DNA from: Anaerolineaceae bacterium
GTDB taxonomy: Bacteria; Chloroflexota; Anaerolineae; Anaerolineales; Anaerolineaceae
DNA: 64,000 bases
NCBI GenBank assembly: GCA_011620555.1
Contig: WOYY01000061.1
Location: 1-64,000, forward strand
Reading direction: 5' to 3'
Numbering within the stretch: position 1 is the stretch's first letter; every line of letters starts with the position of its first letter. A program made the translations under genes and the position numbers. Of the stretch, positions 8,521 through 18,234 are shown in pieces. The notes under the pieces were generated by a model. It was not told where the DNA came from. It saw only the letters and a program-made list of their open reading frames with translations, and did not search any database.

Positions 8521-8844
8521 ATGAAGATTCCCACAACCGGCAAAGAATGCCCATATTTTTATGGTGACTACTATCGCGGGCGGGATCATGAAGAATGCCG
8601 ACTGCTCAACAACGCGGAATGGTCTCAAAAAGACTGCCAATCCTGCCCCGTGCCGGATATCCTGTTGGCGAACAGTTGTCCCAATATGATCCTGGCCGGC
8701 GAGATCAGGAAAGGCATCCTGGGGCTGGGGCGCAAAGTTGCCGTCACCGCCTACTGCAAAAAGACTCATCGCGATATTGAAAACCCCTCCGTGGGCTGCG
8801 GTGAGTGTCATCCCATCTTAGACCTCTTCAAGGAAGCTGAATGA
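8521..8844 (+). CDS. Cys-rich conserved protein of unknown function, 107 aa
   Basis: A small soluble protein with eight cysteines (residues 10, 26, 39, 42, 53, 79, 93, 96), including two CxxC pairs (39/42 and 93/96). This suggests a metal or iron-sulfur site. I do not recognise a characterised family. A GAGGTG ribosome binding site precedes the ATG. Its stop overlaps the start of the HAD-DinB gene by four bases (ATGA), so the two are translationally coupled and probably work together. Confidence 0.7.
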   Translation: MKIPTTGKECPYFYGDYYRGRDHEECRLLNNAEWSQKDCQSCPVPDILLANSCPNMILAGEIRKGILGLGRKVAVTAYCKKTHRDIENPSVGCGECHPILDLFKEAE

Positions 8845-10013
8845 CCCTCACTCTTTTAACCGATCTCGACGACACTTTGATCTCCACGAATATGGATCAG
8901 TATTTTCCAAAATTCTTTGCTGATCTCGGCTCTGCTCTCAACGAAATTGCTTCACCCCAAGCGGTTCAAAAACAGGTTCAGTTTGCTGTCAAACAAATGA
9001 TACAGAATCAGGACCCGGGAAAAATGCTCTCGGAGGTCTTTGCTGAACATTTCTACCCGCCCTTGGGAACCACGGAGGCGGATTGCAAAGGACTGGTCGA
9101 TCAATACTACCTGGAAGAGTACCCGAACCTGCGGCCTCTCATCACCCCGCGTCCGGAAGCGCAATCCCTATTGGCATGGTGCAAACAGCAGGGGATCAAA
9201 ATCGCTGTCGCAACCAACCCCGTTTTCCCGGAGATCGCCACACGCCAGCGGATCGAATGGGCTGGGCTGGACCCGGAGGATTTCACTTATTTCACCACCT
9301 ATGACACCTTCCATTTCACCAAACCCAACCTCACCTATTACGCGGAATGCCTGGGGAGGCTGGGCTGGCCCAAAGGGTCGATCGTGATGATCGGGGATGA
9401 TTCAGTCCTGGATATTGAACCCATGCAGGCGTTCGGTTTTCCGACTTTCCAGGTCCAGGCAGAAAAGAATGGCTCCGCACCCAACCAAGGCACTCTGGCA
9501 GAGGTCGCGGACTGGCTGAAAAGCAACGCTTCCGGCACAACGCCCAATTTCTCCGTCCCCTCAAATTTGGCCATCCTCCGCTCAACGCCAGCCGTCCTGG
9601 ACAGCTGGCTCCGGTTCCTGCCCGGTGAAGATTTTCAATCCAGACCCGCGCCGGGCGAATGGAACCTGACGGAGATCTATTGGCACCTGGCGGACTTGGA
9701 ACAGGAAGTCTTTCTGCCCCAATGGGAACAGCTTTTGGCCGATCCGGCGGTGCAAATCACCGCACCGGATACCAGCCGCTGGGCGGAAGAAAGGGATTAC
9801 AGCCACAAAGACCCCCGGGAAGCCTACCAAAAGTTCTATCACAATCGGATGGCAAGCCTGGAACTCTTGGAAGCCCTTTCGGCAAAACCCCTGTTCGAAC
9901 AAACCTTCCAGCATGCCGTGTTTAGTCAAACCACACCCGCTGAAATGATCTCTTTCGTGTCCCAACACGACCGTCTCCACCTTGGACAATCCCGGGATTT
10001 AGTGAATATATAA
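8841..10013 (+). CDS. HAD hydrolase fused to a DinB-like domain
   Basis: A 390-residue two-domain protein. Residues 1-225 are a haloacid dehalogenase-type phosphatase. Motif I is DLDDTL near residue 8, a Thr in AVATNP serves as motif II, a Lys in FTKPNL as motif III, and IGDDSVLDIEP supplies the acidic motif IV. Residues 240-390 resemble the DinB/YfiT four-helix family. They contain W-x-L-x-E-I-x-W-H-L-A-D, which offers one His, and H-D-R-L-H-L-G-Q near the C terminus, which offers two more for a metal site. The substrate is unknown. The fusion and the coupling to a Cys-rich partner suggest a thiol- or metal-linked role, but this is inference. Confidence 0.8.
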   Translation: MTLTLLTDLDDTLISTNMDQYFPKFFADLGSALNEIASPQAVQKQVQFAVKQMIQNQDPGKMLSEVFAEHFYPPLGTTEADCKGLVDQYYLEEYPNLRPLITPRPEAQSLLAWCKQQGIKIAVATNPVFPEIATRQRIEWAGLDPEDFTYFTTYDTFHFTKPNLTYYAECLGRLGWPKGSIVMIGDDSVLDIEPMQAFGFPTFQVQAEKNGSAPNQGTLAEVADWLKSNASGTTPNFSVPSNLAILRSTPAVLDSWLRFLPGEDFQSRPAPGEWNLTEIYWHLADLEQEVFLPQWEQLLADPAVQITAPDTSRWAEERDYSHKDPREAYQKFYHNRMASLELLEALSAKPLFEQTFQHAVFSQTTPAEMISFVSQHDRLHLGQSRDLVNI

Positions 10014-10038
10014 GATTTATTAATCTTTTGACATGACG

Positions 10039-10068
10039 TTGGTTTTCGCCACTCAAGGTTGGTATAAT
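10039..10068 (+). promoter_or_regulatory. Likely ftsH promoter
   Basis: A perfect TATAAT -10 box lies at 10063-10068. A weak TTGGTT -35 lies at 10039-10044, 18 bases away. This is 52 bases upstream of the chosen ftsH start. Confidence 0.6.
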
Positions 10069-10119
10069 ACCAAAGTCATTACTAATTAACGTTTGTCGAT
10101 TAAAAAGCTGGAGGTTTTA

Positions 10120-11976
<1,857 letters not shown>

Positions 11977-11995
11977 CACCTTACCGGATATTTCA

Positions 11996-12026
11996 AACGG
12001 CTGCCTCATCAGAAGCAGCCGTTTTT
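11996..12026 (+). terminator. Terminator of ftsH
   Basis: AACGGCTGC (11996-12004) pairs with GCAGCCGTT (12015-12023) across a ten-base loop and runs into TTTTTG. It lies 19 bases after the ftsH stop and just before the end of the leftward acyl-CoA ligase gene. Confidence 0.85.
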
Positions 12027-12030
12027 GTTT

Positions 12031-13650
12031 TCAGATACCCCGTTCCTGCGCCGCCAAAACTCTGCGCAGGACTTTTCCCACCCCCGTTTTGGGCAAAGCT
12101 CCGACAAAGACCACTTCTCTGGGGATCTTGTAAGGGGTCAAATAATCCGAACAGAAGGACCGGATCTCCTCAGGCGCGGCCTGCGCGTCGTCTTTTAAAA
12201 CGACCCAGGCCTTGGGATATTCAGCCCCCTCATCATCCAAAACGCCGGCCACCGCCGCCTCCCGCACTTTGGGGTGCCGCCGGATCACCGCTTCAACTTC
12301 ATTCGGCCAAACCTGGAAACCACCGACCTTGATCACATCTTTCTTGCGATCCACCAGGTAAAAATAGCCGTCCGCGTCCATCCGCGCCACATCACCGGTG
12401 AAAAGCCAGCCCTCCCGCAGGGTTTGCGCCGTCTCTTCAGGTTTCAAATGGTACCCCTGCATCACCTGCGGACCGCGCACGATCAGCTCGCCCGCTTCCC
12501 CCACCGGCACATCGCGGGTCCCTGTCTCCAGGTCCACGATCCGGCAATCCACCCCGGGCAAAGGCAGGCCGATAGCCTCCTCCCGGTTTTCACCCAGCAC
12601 CGGATTGCAATGGGTGGCCGTCGGGGCCTCTGAGAGGCCGTAGCCCTCAACCAAATGCCCATGCGTCAAAGCCTCGAACTCCCTTTTGACCTTCATCGGC
12701 AGGGTTGCCGAACCGGAGATGCAGGCCTTGACCGATGAAAGGTCGTATTGCCCAGCCAGGACAGCCGGATAGCGATTGATAGCCGCATAGAGGGTTGGCA
12801 CGCCCGGGAAGACCGTGACCTGGTAAGTTTCGATCGCCCTGAGCAGGCCATCCATGTCCGTGGGATTGTCGATCAAGACCATCCGCGCCCCCAGGCGGAC
12901 TGCCAGATTCATCCCCAAGACCATGCCGTAAACATGATAACAGGGGATCGCCACCAGTACAGTCTCTTCCCCCTCCTGAGTATTCACCAGCCACTGCCGG
13001 AATTGCTGAACATTGGCAACCAGGTTGCGGTGCAGACCGATGGCGCATTTGGGCGCGCCGGTCGTCCCACCGGAATATTGAAATACCGCCGGGTCGTCCG
13101 GGCTGATGGAGACGCCCATAACCGTTCCCACGGGTTGGGTCGCCATGACCCAATCCCAGGCGACATCCTCCTCTGGGGATAAACCCGAGCCTGGCCCGAC
13201 CACAATCATTTTTTCCAGCGGGGTATCGGCTTTGATGGCCAGAATTTTTTCATAAGCTGCGCCAGCCAGGATCAGAAATCGGATGCCCGATTCCACCGCC
13301 AGAGCCTGAACCTCCGGCGGGGTATAAAGCGGGTTCAGCGCCATCACCACGCCGCCGGCCTTCAGAATGCCATAATACCCGATCACAAATTCAGCCGTGT
13401 TGGGCAAAAAAAGGCCAACCCGGTCGCCCTTTTTCAGGCCCTGACCCCGCAAATAATGCGCAATCCGGTTGGAAGCGGAGTCGAGTTCAGCATAGGACCA
13501 TTCCCGCCCGCCATGGATAATGCAGGTCGAATCTCCAAATTGTTCCACAGACTGAGCCAGAAGGTCCACCAGGGACATGGCAGGGATAGTGATCTCAGCC
13601 GGGACTCCCGGATCATAGCGTTTAAGCCAGGGCTTACTGTTATAGGTCAT
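12031..13650 (-). CDS. AMP-forming acyl-CoA synthetase (long-chain fatty acid-CoA ligase type)
   Basis: A 539-residue ANL-superfamily adenylating enzyme that activates a carboxylic acid to the acyl-AMP and then to the CoA thioester. The phosphate-binding loop reads YSGGTTGAPK (about residues 192-201). The A5 motif is EGYGLSEAP, the A7 motif is FTGDVARMDADGY, and the A8 hinge DRKKDVIKVGG follows. The C-terminal domain ends with the catalytic Lys of P-K-T-G-V-G-K-V. Chain length preference cannot be read. Its start overlaps the 3' end of miaA by 11 bases, so it is the last gene of a yraN-miaA-ligase operon. Confidence 0.9.
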   Translation of the reverse strand: MTYNSKPWLKRYDPGVPAEITIPAMSLVDLLAQSVEQFGDSTCIIHGGREWSYAELDSASNRIAHYLRGQGLKKGDRVGLFLPNTAEFVIGYYGILKAGGVVMALNPLYTPPEVQALAVESGIRFLILAGAAYEKILAIKADTPLEKMIVVGPGSGLSPEEDVAWDWVMATQPVGTVMGVSISPDDPAVFQYSGGTTGAPKCAIGLHRNLVANVQQFRQWLVNTQEGEETVLVAIPCYHVYGMVLGMNLAVRLGARMVLIDNPTDMDGLLRAIETYQVTVFPGVPTLYAAINRYPAVLAGQYDLSSVKACISGSATLPMKVKREFEALTHGHLVEGYGLSEAPTATHCNPVLGENREEAIGLPLPGVDCRIVDLETGTRDVPVGEAGELIVRGPQVMQGYHLKPEETAQTLREGWLFTGDVARMDADGYFYLVDRKKDVIKVGGFQVWPNEVEAVIRRHPKVREAAVAGVLDDEGAEYPKAWVVLKDDAQAAPEEIRSFCSDYLTPYKIPREVVFVGALPKTGVGKVLRRVLAAQERGI

Positions 13651-14575
13651 CCAAACGACTCCTTATTAATAATTCCATCCGGTCAATTACCTCATCATCC
13701 GCCTCAAACCACTGGATCTGGGGATCATCCGGTTTGAACCAGTTGGCCTGCCGGCGCACAAAAACGCGCGTATTGCGCTTGATCAGCGCAACAGCCTCAT
13801 CAAGAGAGACCTCCCCCTGCAAATATTGAATGATCTCGCCATACCCGATCGCCGACATCGTCGGCAGGTCCGGGGCATAGCCAGCCGTCAGCAGGCCGGC
13901 AACCTCAGCTACCAAGCCATCCGCCAGCATTATCTCTACCCGCTGGTCAATCCGCTGGTAAAGTTCTTCCCGAGGTCGGGAAATTCCCAGAACAATCGGC
14001 GTATAGGGGCATTCCTGCTTACGGCGCAGGTCTGAAAAGCGCTCGCCCGTCCGGAAGATCACTTCCATCGCCCGGACCACCCGGCGGACGTTGCGGTAAT
14101 CCATCATTTCCGCCGCTTCCGGATCCAGCCGGCGCAGGCGCACATGAAAAGCCTCCGCGCCGATCTCGTCCGCCCAATGGTTCAAAGCCGCGCGCAGGCC
14201 TGGGTCCGGCGACTGGGGCGGTATCCGCCAGCCTTCAATGATCGCCCGCACATATTGACCAGTCCCGCCGACCATCATCGGCAGCTTAGCCCGGCTGTGG
14301 ATCGCGTCAATGACCTGATAGGCCTGCCGCTGAAATACGGCCAGGCTCCAGGTCTCCGCGGGGTCAGCCACGTCAATCAGATGGTGCGGGATTCCGCGCC
14401 TTTCCGCAGGGGTGGGCTTGGCCGTGCCGATATCCATCCCGCGGTAGAGATAGCGCGAATCCGCAGAGACGATCTCGCCATTCAGGCGCTCCGCCAGCGC
14501 AATAGAAACCGAGGTTTTACCAGCCGCTGTGGGGCCTACGATCACGATCAAAGGGCGTTTGTTTTTGGCAACCAT
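13640..14575 (-). CDS. miaA: tRNA dimethylallyltransferase
   Basis: Transfers the dimethylallyl group of DMAPP to N6 of adenosine 37 in tRNAs that read codons beginning with U. The P-loop is GPTAAGKT near residue 13. The SADSRYLYRGMDIGTAKP element follows with the essential Asp, then IPHHLIDVAD and GGTGQYVRAII. Length (311 aa) is typical. The ATG shares one base with the stop of yraN (TAATG), so the genes are translationally coupled. The isoprenoid genes near 42-44 kb would supply the substrate. Confidence 0.95.
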   Translation of the reverse strand: MVAKNKRPLIVIVGPTAAGKTSVSIALAERLNGEIVSADSRYLYRGMDIGTAKPTPAERRGIPHHLIDVADPAETWSLAVFQRQAYQVIDAIHSRAKLPMMVGGTGQYVRAIIEGWRIPPQSPDPGLRAALNHWADEIGAEAFHVRLRRLDPEAAEMMDYRNVRRVVRAMEVIFRTGERFSDLRRKQECPYTPIVLGISRPREELYQRIDQRVEIMLADGLVAEVAGLLTAGYAPDLPTMSAIGYGEIIQYLQGEVSLDEAVALIKRNTRVFVRRQANWFKPDDPQIQWFEADDEVIDRMELLIRSRLDDL

Positions 14576-14949
14576 TAATCAATATCAATAAAATGGTGAA
14601 TGTCCCGCGGCTGCAGGGTTTTATCCAATAAGATGGAGATCACATCCACCCGCCAGTCATCAGGCTGGTCGGGGTGATCCTGAAGCCAGAGCAAGGCGGT
14701 ATCATAAATCTTCTCCAACTTCGCGGGCGTGACGCTGGCCTCCGGCAGGCCGAAGCGGTCATTGGTCCGCGCCTTGACTTCCACGAAGATGACGCATTGA
14801 TCGCCTTCGGCAACGAGATCAATCTCGCCATAACGGGAATGGTAGTTCGTTTCGAGAATCTTATAGCCCTGTTGACGCAAATAATCCGCCGCGAGCTTCT
14901 CGCCCCGTGCGCCGACCTGCTGTTGATAAGTCCGGTTCTCAGCCATCAT
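14575..14949 (-). CDS. yraN: UPF0102 family protein YraN (endonuclease-fold)
   Basis: A 124-residue protein with the Holliday-junction-resolvase-like nuclease fold. Visible motifs are A-A-D-Y-L-R-Q-Q-G-Y, the YGEIDLVA strand with the catalytic acidic residues, and the FVEVKAR element. The biological role is not established. ATG 14949 is chosen because AGGA lies eight bases upstream; a TTG three bases before it and a second ATG three bases after it are alternatives. It is the first gene of the yraN-miaA-acyl-CoA ligase operon. Confidence 0.88.
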   Translation of the reverse strand: MMAENRTYQQQVGARGEKLAADYLRQQGYKILETNYHSRYGEIDLVAEGDQCVIFVEVKARTNDRFGLPEASVTPAKLEKIYDTALLWLQDHPDQPDDWRVDVISILLDKTLQPRDIHHFIDID

Positions 14950-15047
14950 CAAAATAATCCTACGTCAAAGGTGAAAGTGCGTCAAGAAATTTTGAGCAGA
15001 ACTGGAAATTAGGGGGGATTATCGGTTAAAATTCAAGTGGAGGTAAA

Positions 15048-16211
15048 ATGCCAACATTAGAAATCATTACAATTGGTACCGAACTTTTACTAGGCGAAAT
15101 TCAAGACACCAACTCAACCTATATTGCCCGAACCCTCAGGGACCACGGGATCGACATCTACCGGATCACCACCATCGGAGACAATGCGGGTCGGATCGCC
15201 TCCGTGATCAAGGAAGCCCTCACCAGGGCGGAGATCGTGATCACCACCGGCGGCCTGGGGCCCACTGTGGATGACCCCACCCGTGAAGCCGTCGCCCTGG
15301 CGACAGACCGGGAACTGACCTACCAGGAAGACCTTTGGGAAGTGATCCAGGAGCGGTTCAAGCTTTATGGCCGCGCGCCGACCGAAAACAACCGGCGGCA
15401 GGCCTATATCCCCAAAGGGGCGGTCAAAATCGAGAACCCGGTCGGGACGGCGCCCTGTTTTGTTGTGGACCTGGGCAATGCCTGCGTGGTCTCATTGCCC
15501 GGCGTCCCGAGTGAGATGAAATTCATCCTGCATCGGTCCATCATCCCCTTCCTGCACCAGAAATTCGAACTCAAAACGAGGATCATCAAAGCGACCGTGC
15601 TGCACGCCGCTTCGCTGGGCGAATCAGCCATTGACGAGCTGATTGGCGACCTGGAGGAATACAGCAATCCCACCGTCGGCCTGCTGGCCCACCCTGGCCA
15701 GGTCGACATCCGGGTGACGGCCAAGGCTCCCTCCGGTGAAGAAGCCGAAGCCCTGAGCAAACCCGTCGTGCAGGAGCTGCTGGACCGGCTTGGTGATAAT
15801 ATTTACGGCCGGGATGAAGAGACCCTGCAAGACGTGATCCACGGCCTGCTCAAGGACCAGGGGTTGAGCCTGGGGGTAGTGGAATACGGTCTCGCTGGCA
15901 GTCTGATCGAGCAAATTCAGGCTAGTCACCCCGAACATTTCAAAAGTTTCATTTTAGATGATGAGCCTGAAGATCTGTTCCTGTTTGAAAACCAGGTTGC
16001 GGAATACGCCAGGCAGTTGGCTGTTGACGTTTGCTTGGGTGTTGCCCTGATTGTGGAAGATAATGCAACCCTGCACATCGCTTTCCAAAAAGGTGATGAG
16101 CACGAAAGCGTCACCCGGCACTACGGCGGCCCCCAGGACCATGTCCTCCTTTGGGCCAGGAATGTCAGTCTGGACTGTCTCAGGCGCAAGCTCCAGCTCG
16201 CTCACGACTAA
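15048..16211 (+). CDS. cinA: CinA-like protein with degenerate C-terminal deamidase domain
   Basis: A 387-residue homologue of the competence/damage-inducible CinA family. The N-terminal domain (about residues 1-170) is a MoaB/MogA-like fold with IGTELLLGEIQDTN and the TTGGLGPTVDD motif, and in family members acts as an ADP-ribose pyrophosphatase-like enzyme. A middle domain (170-255) links to a C-terminal region (260-387) in the place of the NMN deamidase (PncC). There the usual A-E-S-C-T-G-G active site is replaced by a V-E-Y-G-L-A-G sequence, so deamidase activity is unlikely. A GGAGG ribosome binding site precedes the ATG. The amidohydrolase-CYTH gene follows after 18 bases. Confidence 0.88.
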   Translation: MPTLEIITIGTELLLGEIQDTNSTYIARTLRDHGIDIYRITTIGDNAGRIASVIKEALTRAEIVITTGGLGPTVDDPTREAVALATDRELTYQEDLWEVIQERFKLYGRAPTENNRRQAYIPKGAVKIENPVGTAPCFVVDLGNACVVSLPGVPSEMKFILHRSIIPFLHQKFELKTRIIKATVLHAASLGESAIDELIGDLEEYSNPTVGLLAHPGQVDIRVTAKAPSGEEAEALSKPVVQELLDRLGDNIYGRDEETLQDVIHGLLKDQGLSLGVVEYGLAGSLIEQIQASHPEHFKSFILDDEPEDLFLFENQVAEYARQLAVDVCLGVALIVEDNATLHIAFQKGDEHESVTRHYGGPQDHVLLWARNVSLDCLRRKLQLAHD

Positions 16212-16229
16212 ATATTGTTAAGGAGAATC

Positions 16230-18218
16230 ATGAAAAAAGCTGACCTCATCTTCACCAATGCCACCATCCTGACCATGGATGATGAATTCCACACCCATAA
16301 ACCCGGCGCGCTCGCCGTGGAAGGCGACAGCATCCTGGCCGTCGGTCCGCAGGCGGAAATCCTCGAAAACTACCAATCCGACAATGTGATGGATTGTGAG
16401 AACAAGATCCTGATGCCGGGCCTGATCAACGCCCACACCCATGTCCCCATGACCCTGCTGCGCGGCCTGGCGGATGACCTCAGGCTGGATGTCTGGCTGA
16501 TGGGCTACATGATGCCGGTGGAGCGGGAATTCGTCTCACCGGAATTCGTCCGGCTTGGCACGAAACTGGCCTGCGCCGAATCGATCCGCAGCGGTGTGAC
16601 CACCTTTGTGGATATGTACTATTTTGAAGCGGATATCGCCCAAGCGACCGCGGACGCCGGCCTGCGGGCGATCTGCGCTCAATCCATCCTGAAATTTCCC
16701 ACCCCGGATGCGGCTTCCTATGAAGAATCGCTCAAAGCGGCTGAGGAGTTCATCCAAGCCTGGAAGGGCCACCCCCTGATCATCCCGGCGGTCGGCCCCC
16801 ACGCGCCCTACACCTGCACCGATGAGATCCTGCAGGCCTGCGCCGACCTGGCGATCAAATATGACGTGCCCCTCCACATCCACCTGGCCGAGACGGCGGG
16901 CGAAGTGGAGAATATCCGCAAGGAATTCGGGATGCCCGTCATCCCTTATGTCAAAAAACGCGGCATCTTCGACGCCAAAGTGATCGCCGCCCACTGCGTC
17001 CACATTGATGAAGGCGAAATGCGCACCATCCAACATGCCCACGCCGGGATCGCCCACAATCCCTCCTCCAACCTCAAGCTCGCCTCGGGCTTCGCCAAAG
17101 TCAAGAAGATGCTGGACGTCAAGGTAAATGTCGGGATTGGGACGGATGGCCCCGCCTCAAATAACGACCTCGATATGATCGAAGAGATCCGCCTGGCCTC
17201 GATGGTGGCGAAATGTGAATCCGGCGACCCCACCGCGCTCCCCGCCCGTCAGACCCTGGCCATGGCCACCAGCATGGGCGCCAAAGCCGTCCACATTGAC
17301 CACCTCACCGGCTCGCTGGTCCCTGGCAAACGAGCCGACCTGATCCTGCTTGGGATCGATAAACTGCACAACTCGCCCAATTTCCAGCGCGACCCCGACG
17401 GCATCTATGCCCAGATTATCTACGCCGCCAAGTCCACCGACATCAGCGACGTGATGGTGAACGGGCAATGGCTGATGCGGGACCGCGAACTCCTGACCCT
17501 CGATGAGGACGAACTGATCGCCGAAGCCCAGGACTACGCCAAAAAGATTGACACCTTCCTGATCGAGCGCGAACAATCCGTGCTCTCCAAGTTGATCGCC
17601 ATTGGCGGCGCAATGCAGCAAGAAAGCTTTGAAGTCCAGGCGAAAGTCCATGTGACAGACCCCGACAGCATCATTGAAGCCCTTGAAAAGAATTCAGTGG
17701 AAGTGGACTACTCCCGCCATTACCATGAATATGACACCTACTTCTTCTTCGAGAATGAAGACCAGGGCCGCCTGCGCTATCGCGAGGATGAATTCATTGA
17801 CGAAACCGGCGAGATCATCAATGTCCGCGGCCGGCTGACCCTGGTGGGCGTGACCCGCGAGGATGCCTTCGATCACGACGTGATGCTCTCCCGCAGCCGT
17901 TACTATGCCCCGGCAACCCACTCCCTGCGCTTTTATCGGGAATACTTCGAGCCGCAGGCCGAGCTGGATATCGAGAAAGACCGCAAACGCTACAAGATCA
18001 AATATCGGCGCGTGGATTTCTATATCAATGTCGATACGCTGATCAAGCCCGATCTGGGCCATTTCCTCGAGGTCAAGAGCCGTACCTGGAGCCGCGAGGA
18101 TGCGGAAAAGAAATCCAGGATCATCGCCGAGCTGATCGAATACCTTGGCGCCTCCTCCGAAGCGGCGGAGACTGAGGATTATATCGAGATCGTCGAATCC
18201 CACCTCCGGAAAGCCTGA
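16230..18218 (+). CDS. Amidohydrolase (MTA/SAH deaminase-like) fused to a CYTH domain
   Basis: A 662-residue two-domain protein. Residues 1-440 form a metal-dependent amidohydrolase of the MTA/SAH deaminase (chlorohydrolase) group. The metal ligands are in NAHTHVPM, HIHLAET and AAHCVHI, and the catalytic Asp is in IGTDGPASNNDLDM. Such enzymes deaminate S-adenosylhomocysteine, methylthioadenosine or related adenosines to inosine forms. Residues 460-655 resemble the CYTH (class IV adenylyl cyclase/thiamine triphosphatase) tunnel fold, with the ligand-binding E-x-D-x-Y motif region changed to H-E-Y-D-T-Y and later R-L-R-Y-R and FLEVKSR strands. ATG 16230 has AAGGAGA upstream; TTG 16215 does not. 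Glycogen synthase follows after 16 bases. Confidence 0.88.
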   Translation: MKKADLIFTNATILTMDDEFHTHKPGALAVEGDSILAVGPQAEILENYQSDNVMDCENKILMPGLINAHTHVPMTLLRGLADDLRLDVWLMGYMMPVEREFVSPEFVRLGTKLACAESIRSGVTTFVDMYYFEADIAQATADAGLRAICAQSILKFPTPDAASYEESLKAAEEFIQAWKGHPLIIPAVGPHAPYTCTDEILQACADLAIKYDVPLHIHLAETAGEVENIRKEFGMPVIPYVKKRGIFDAKVIAAHCVHIDEGEMRTIQHAHAGIAHNPSSNLKLASGFAKVKKMLDVKVNVGIGTDGPASNNDLDMIEEIRLASMVAKCESGDPTALPARQTLAMATSMGAKAVHIDHLTGSLVPGKRADLILLGIDKLHNSPNFQRDPDGIYAQIIYAAKSTDISDVMVNGQWLMRDRELLTLDEDELIAEAQDYAKKIDTFLIEREQSVLSKLIAIGGAMQQESFEVQAKVHVTDPDSIIEALEKNSVEVDYSRHYHEYDTYFFFENEDQGRLRYREDEFIDETGEIINVRGRLTLVGVTREDAFDHDVMLSRSRYYAPATHSLRFYREYFEPQAELDIEKDRKRYKIKYRRVDFYINVDTLIKPDLGHFLEVKSRTWSREDAEKKSRIIAELIEYLGASSEAAETEDYIEIVESHLRKA

Positions 18219-18234
18219 TCGGAAGCCAAGCCCT

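Noticed and set aside
10028..10033. TTGACA-like box at the end of the HAD-DinB gene as -35 for ftsH
   Set aside because: It is almost 30 bases from the TATAAT at 10063, too far for a sigma-70 promoter.
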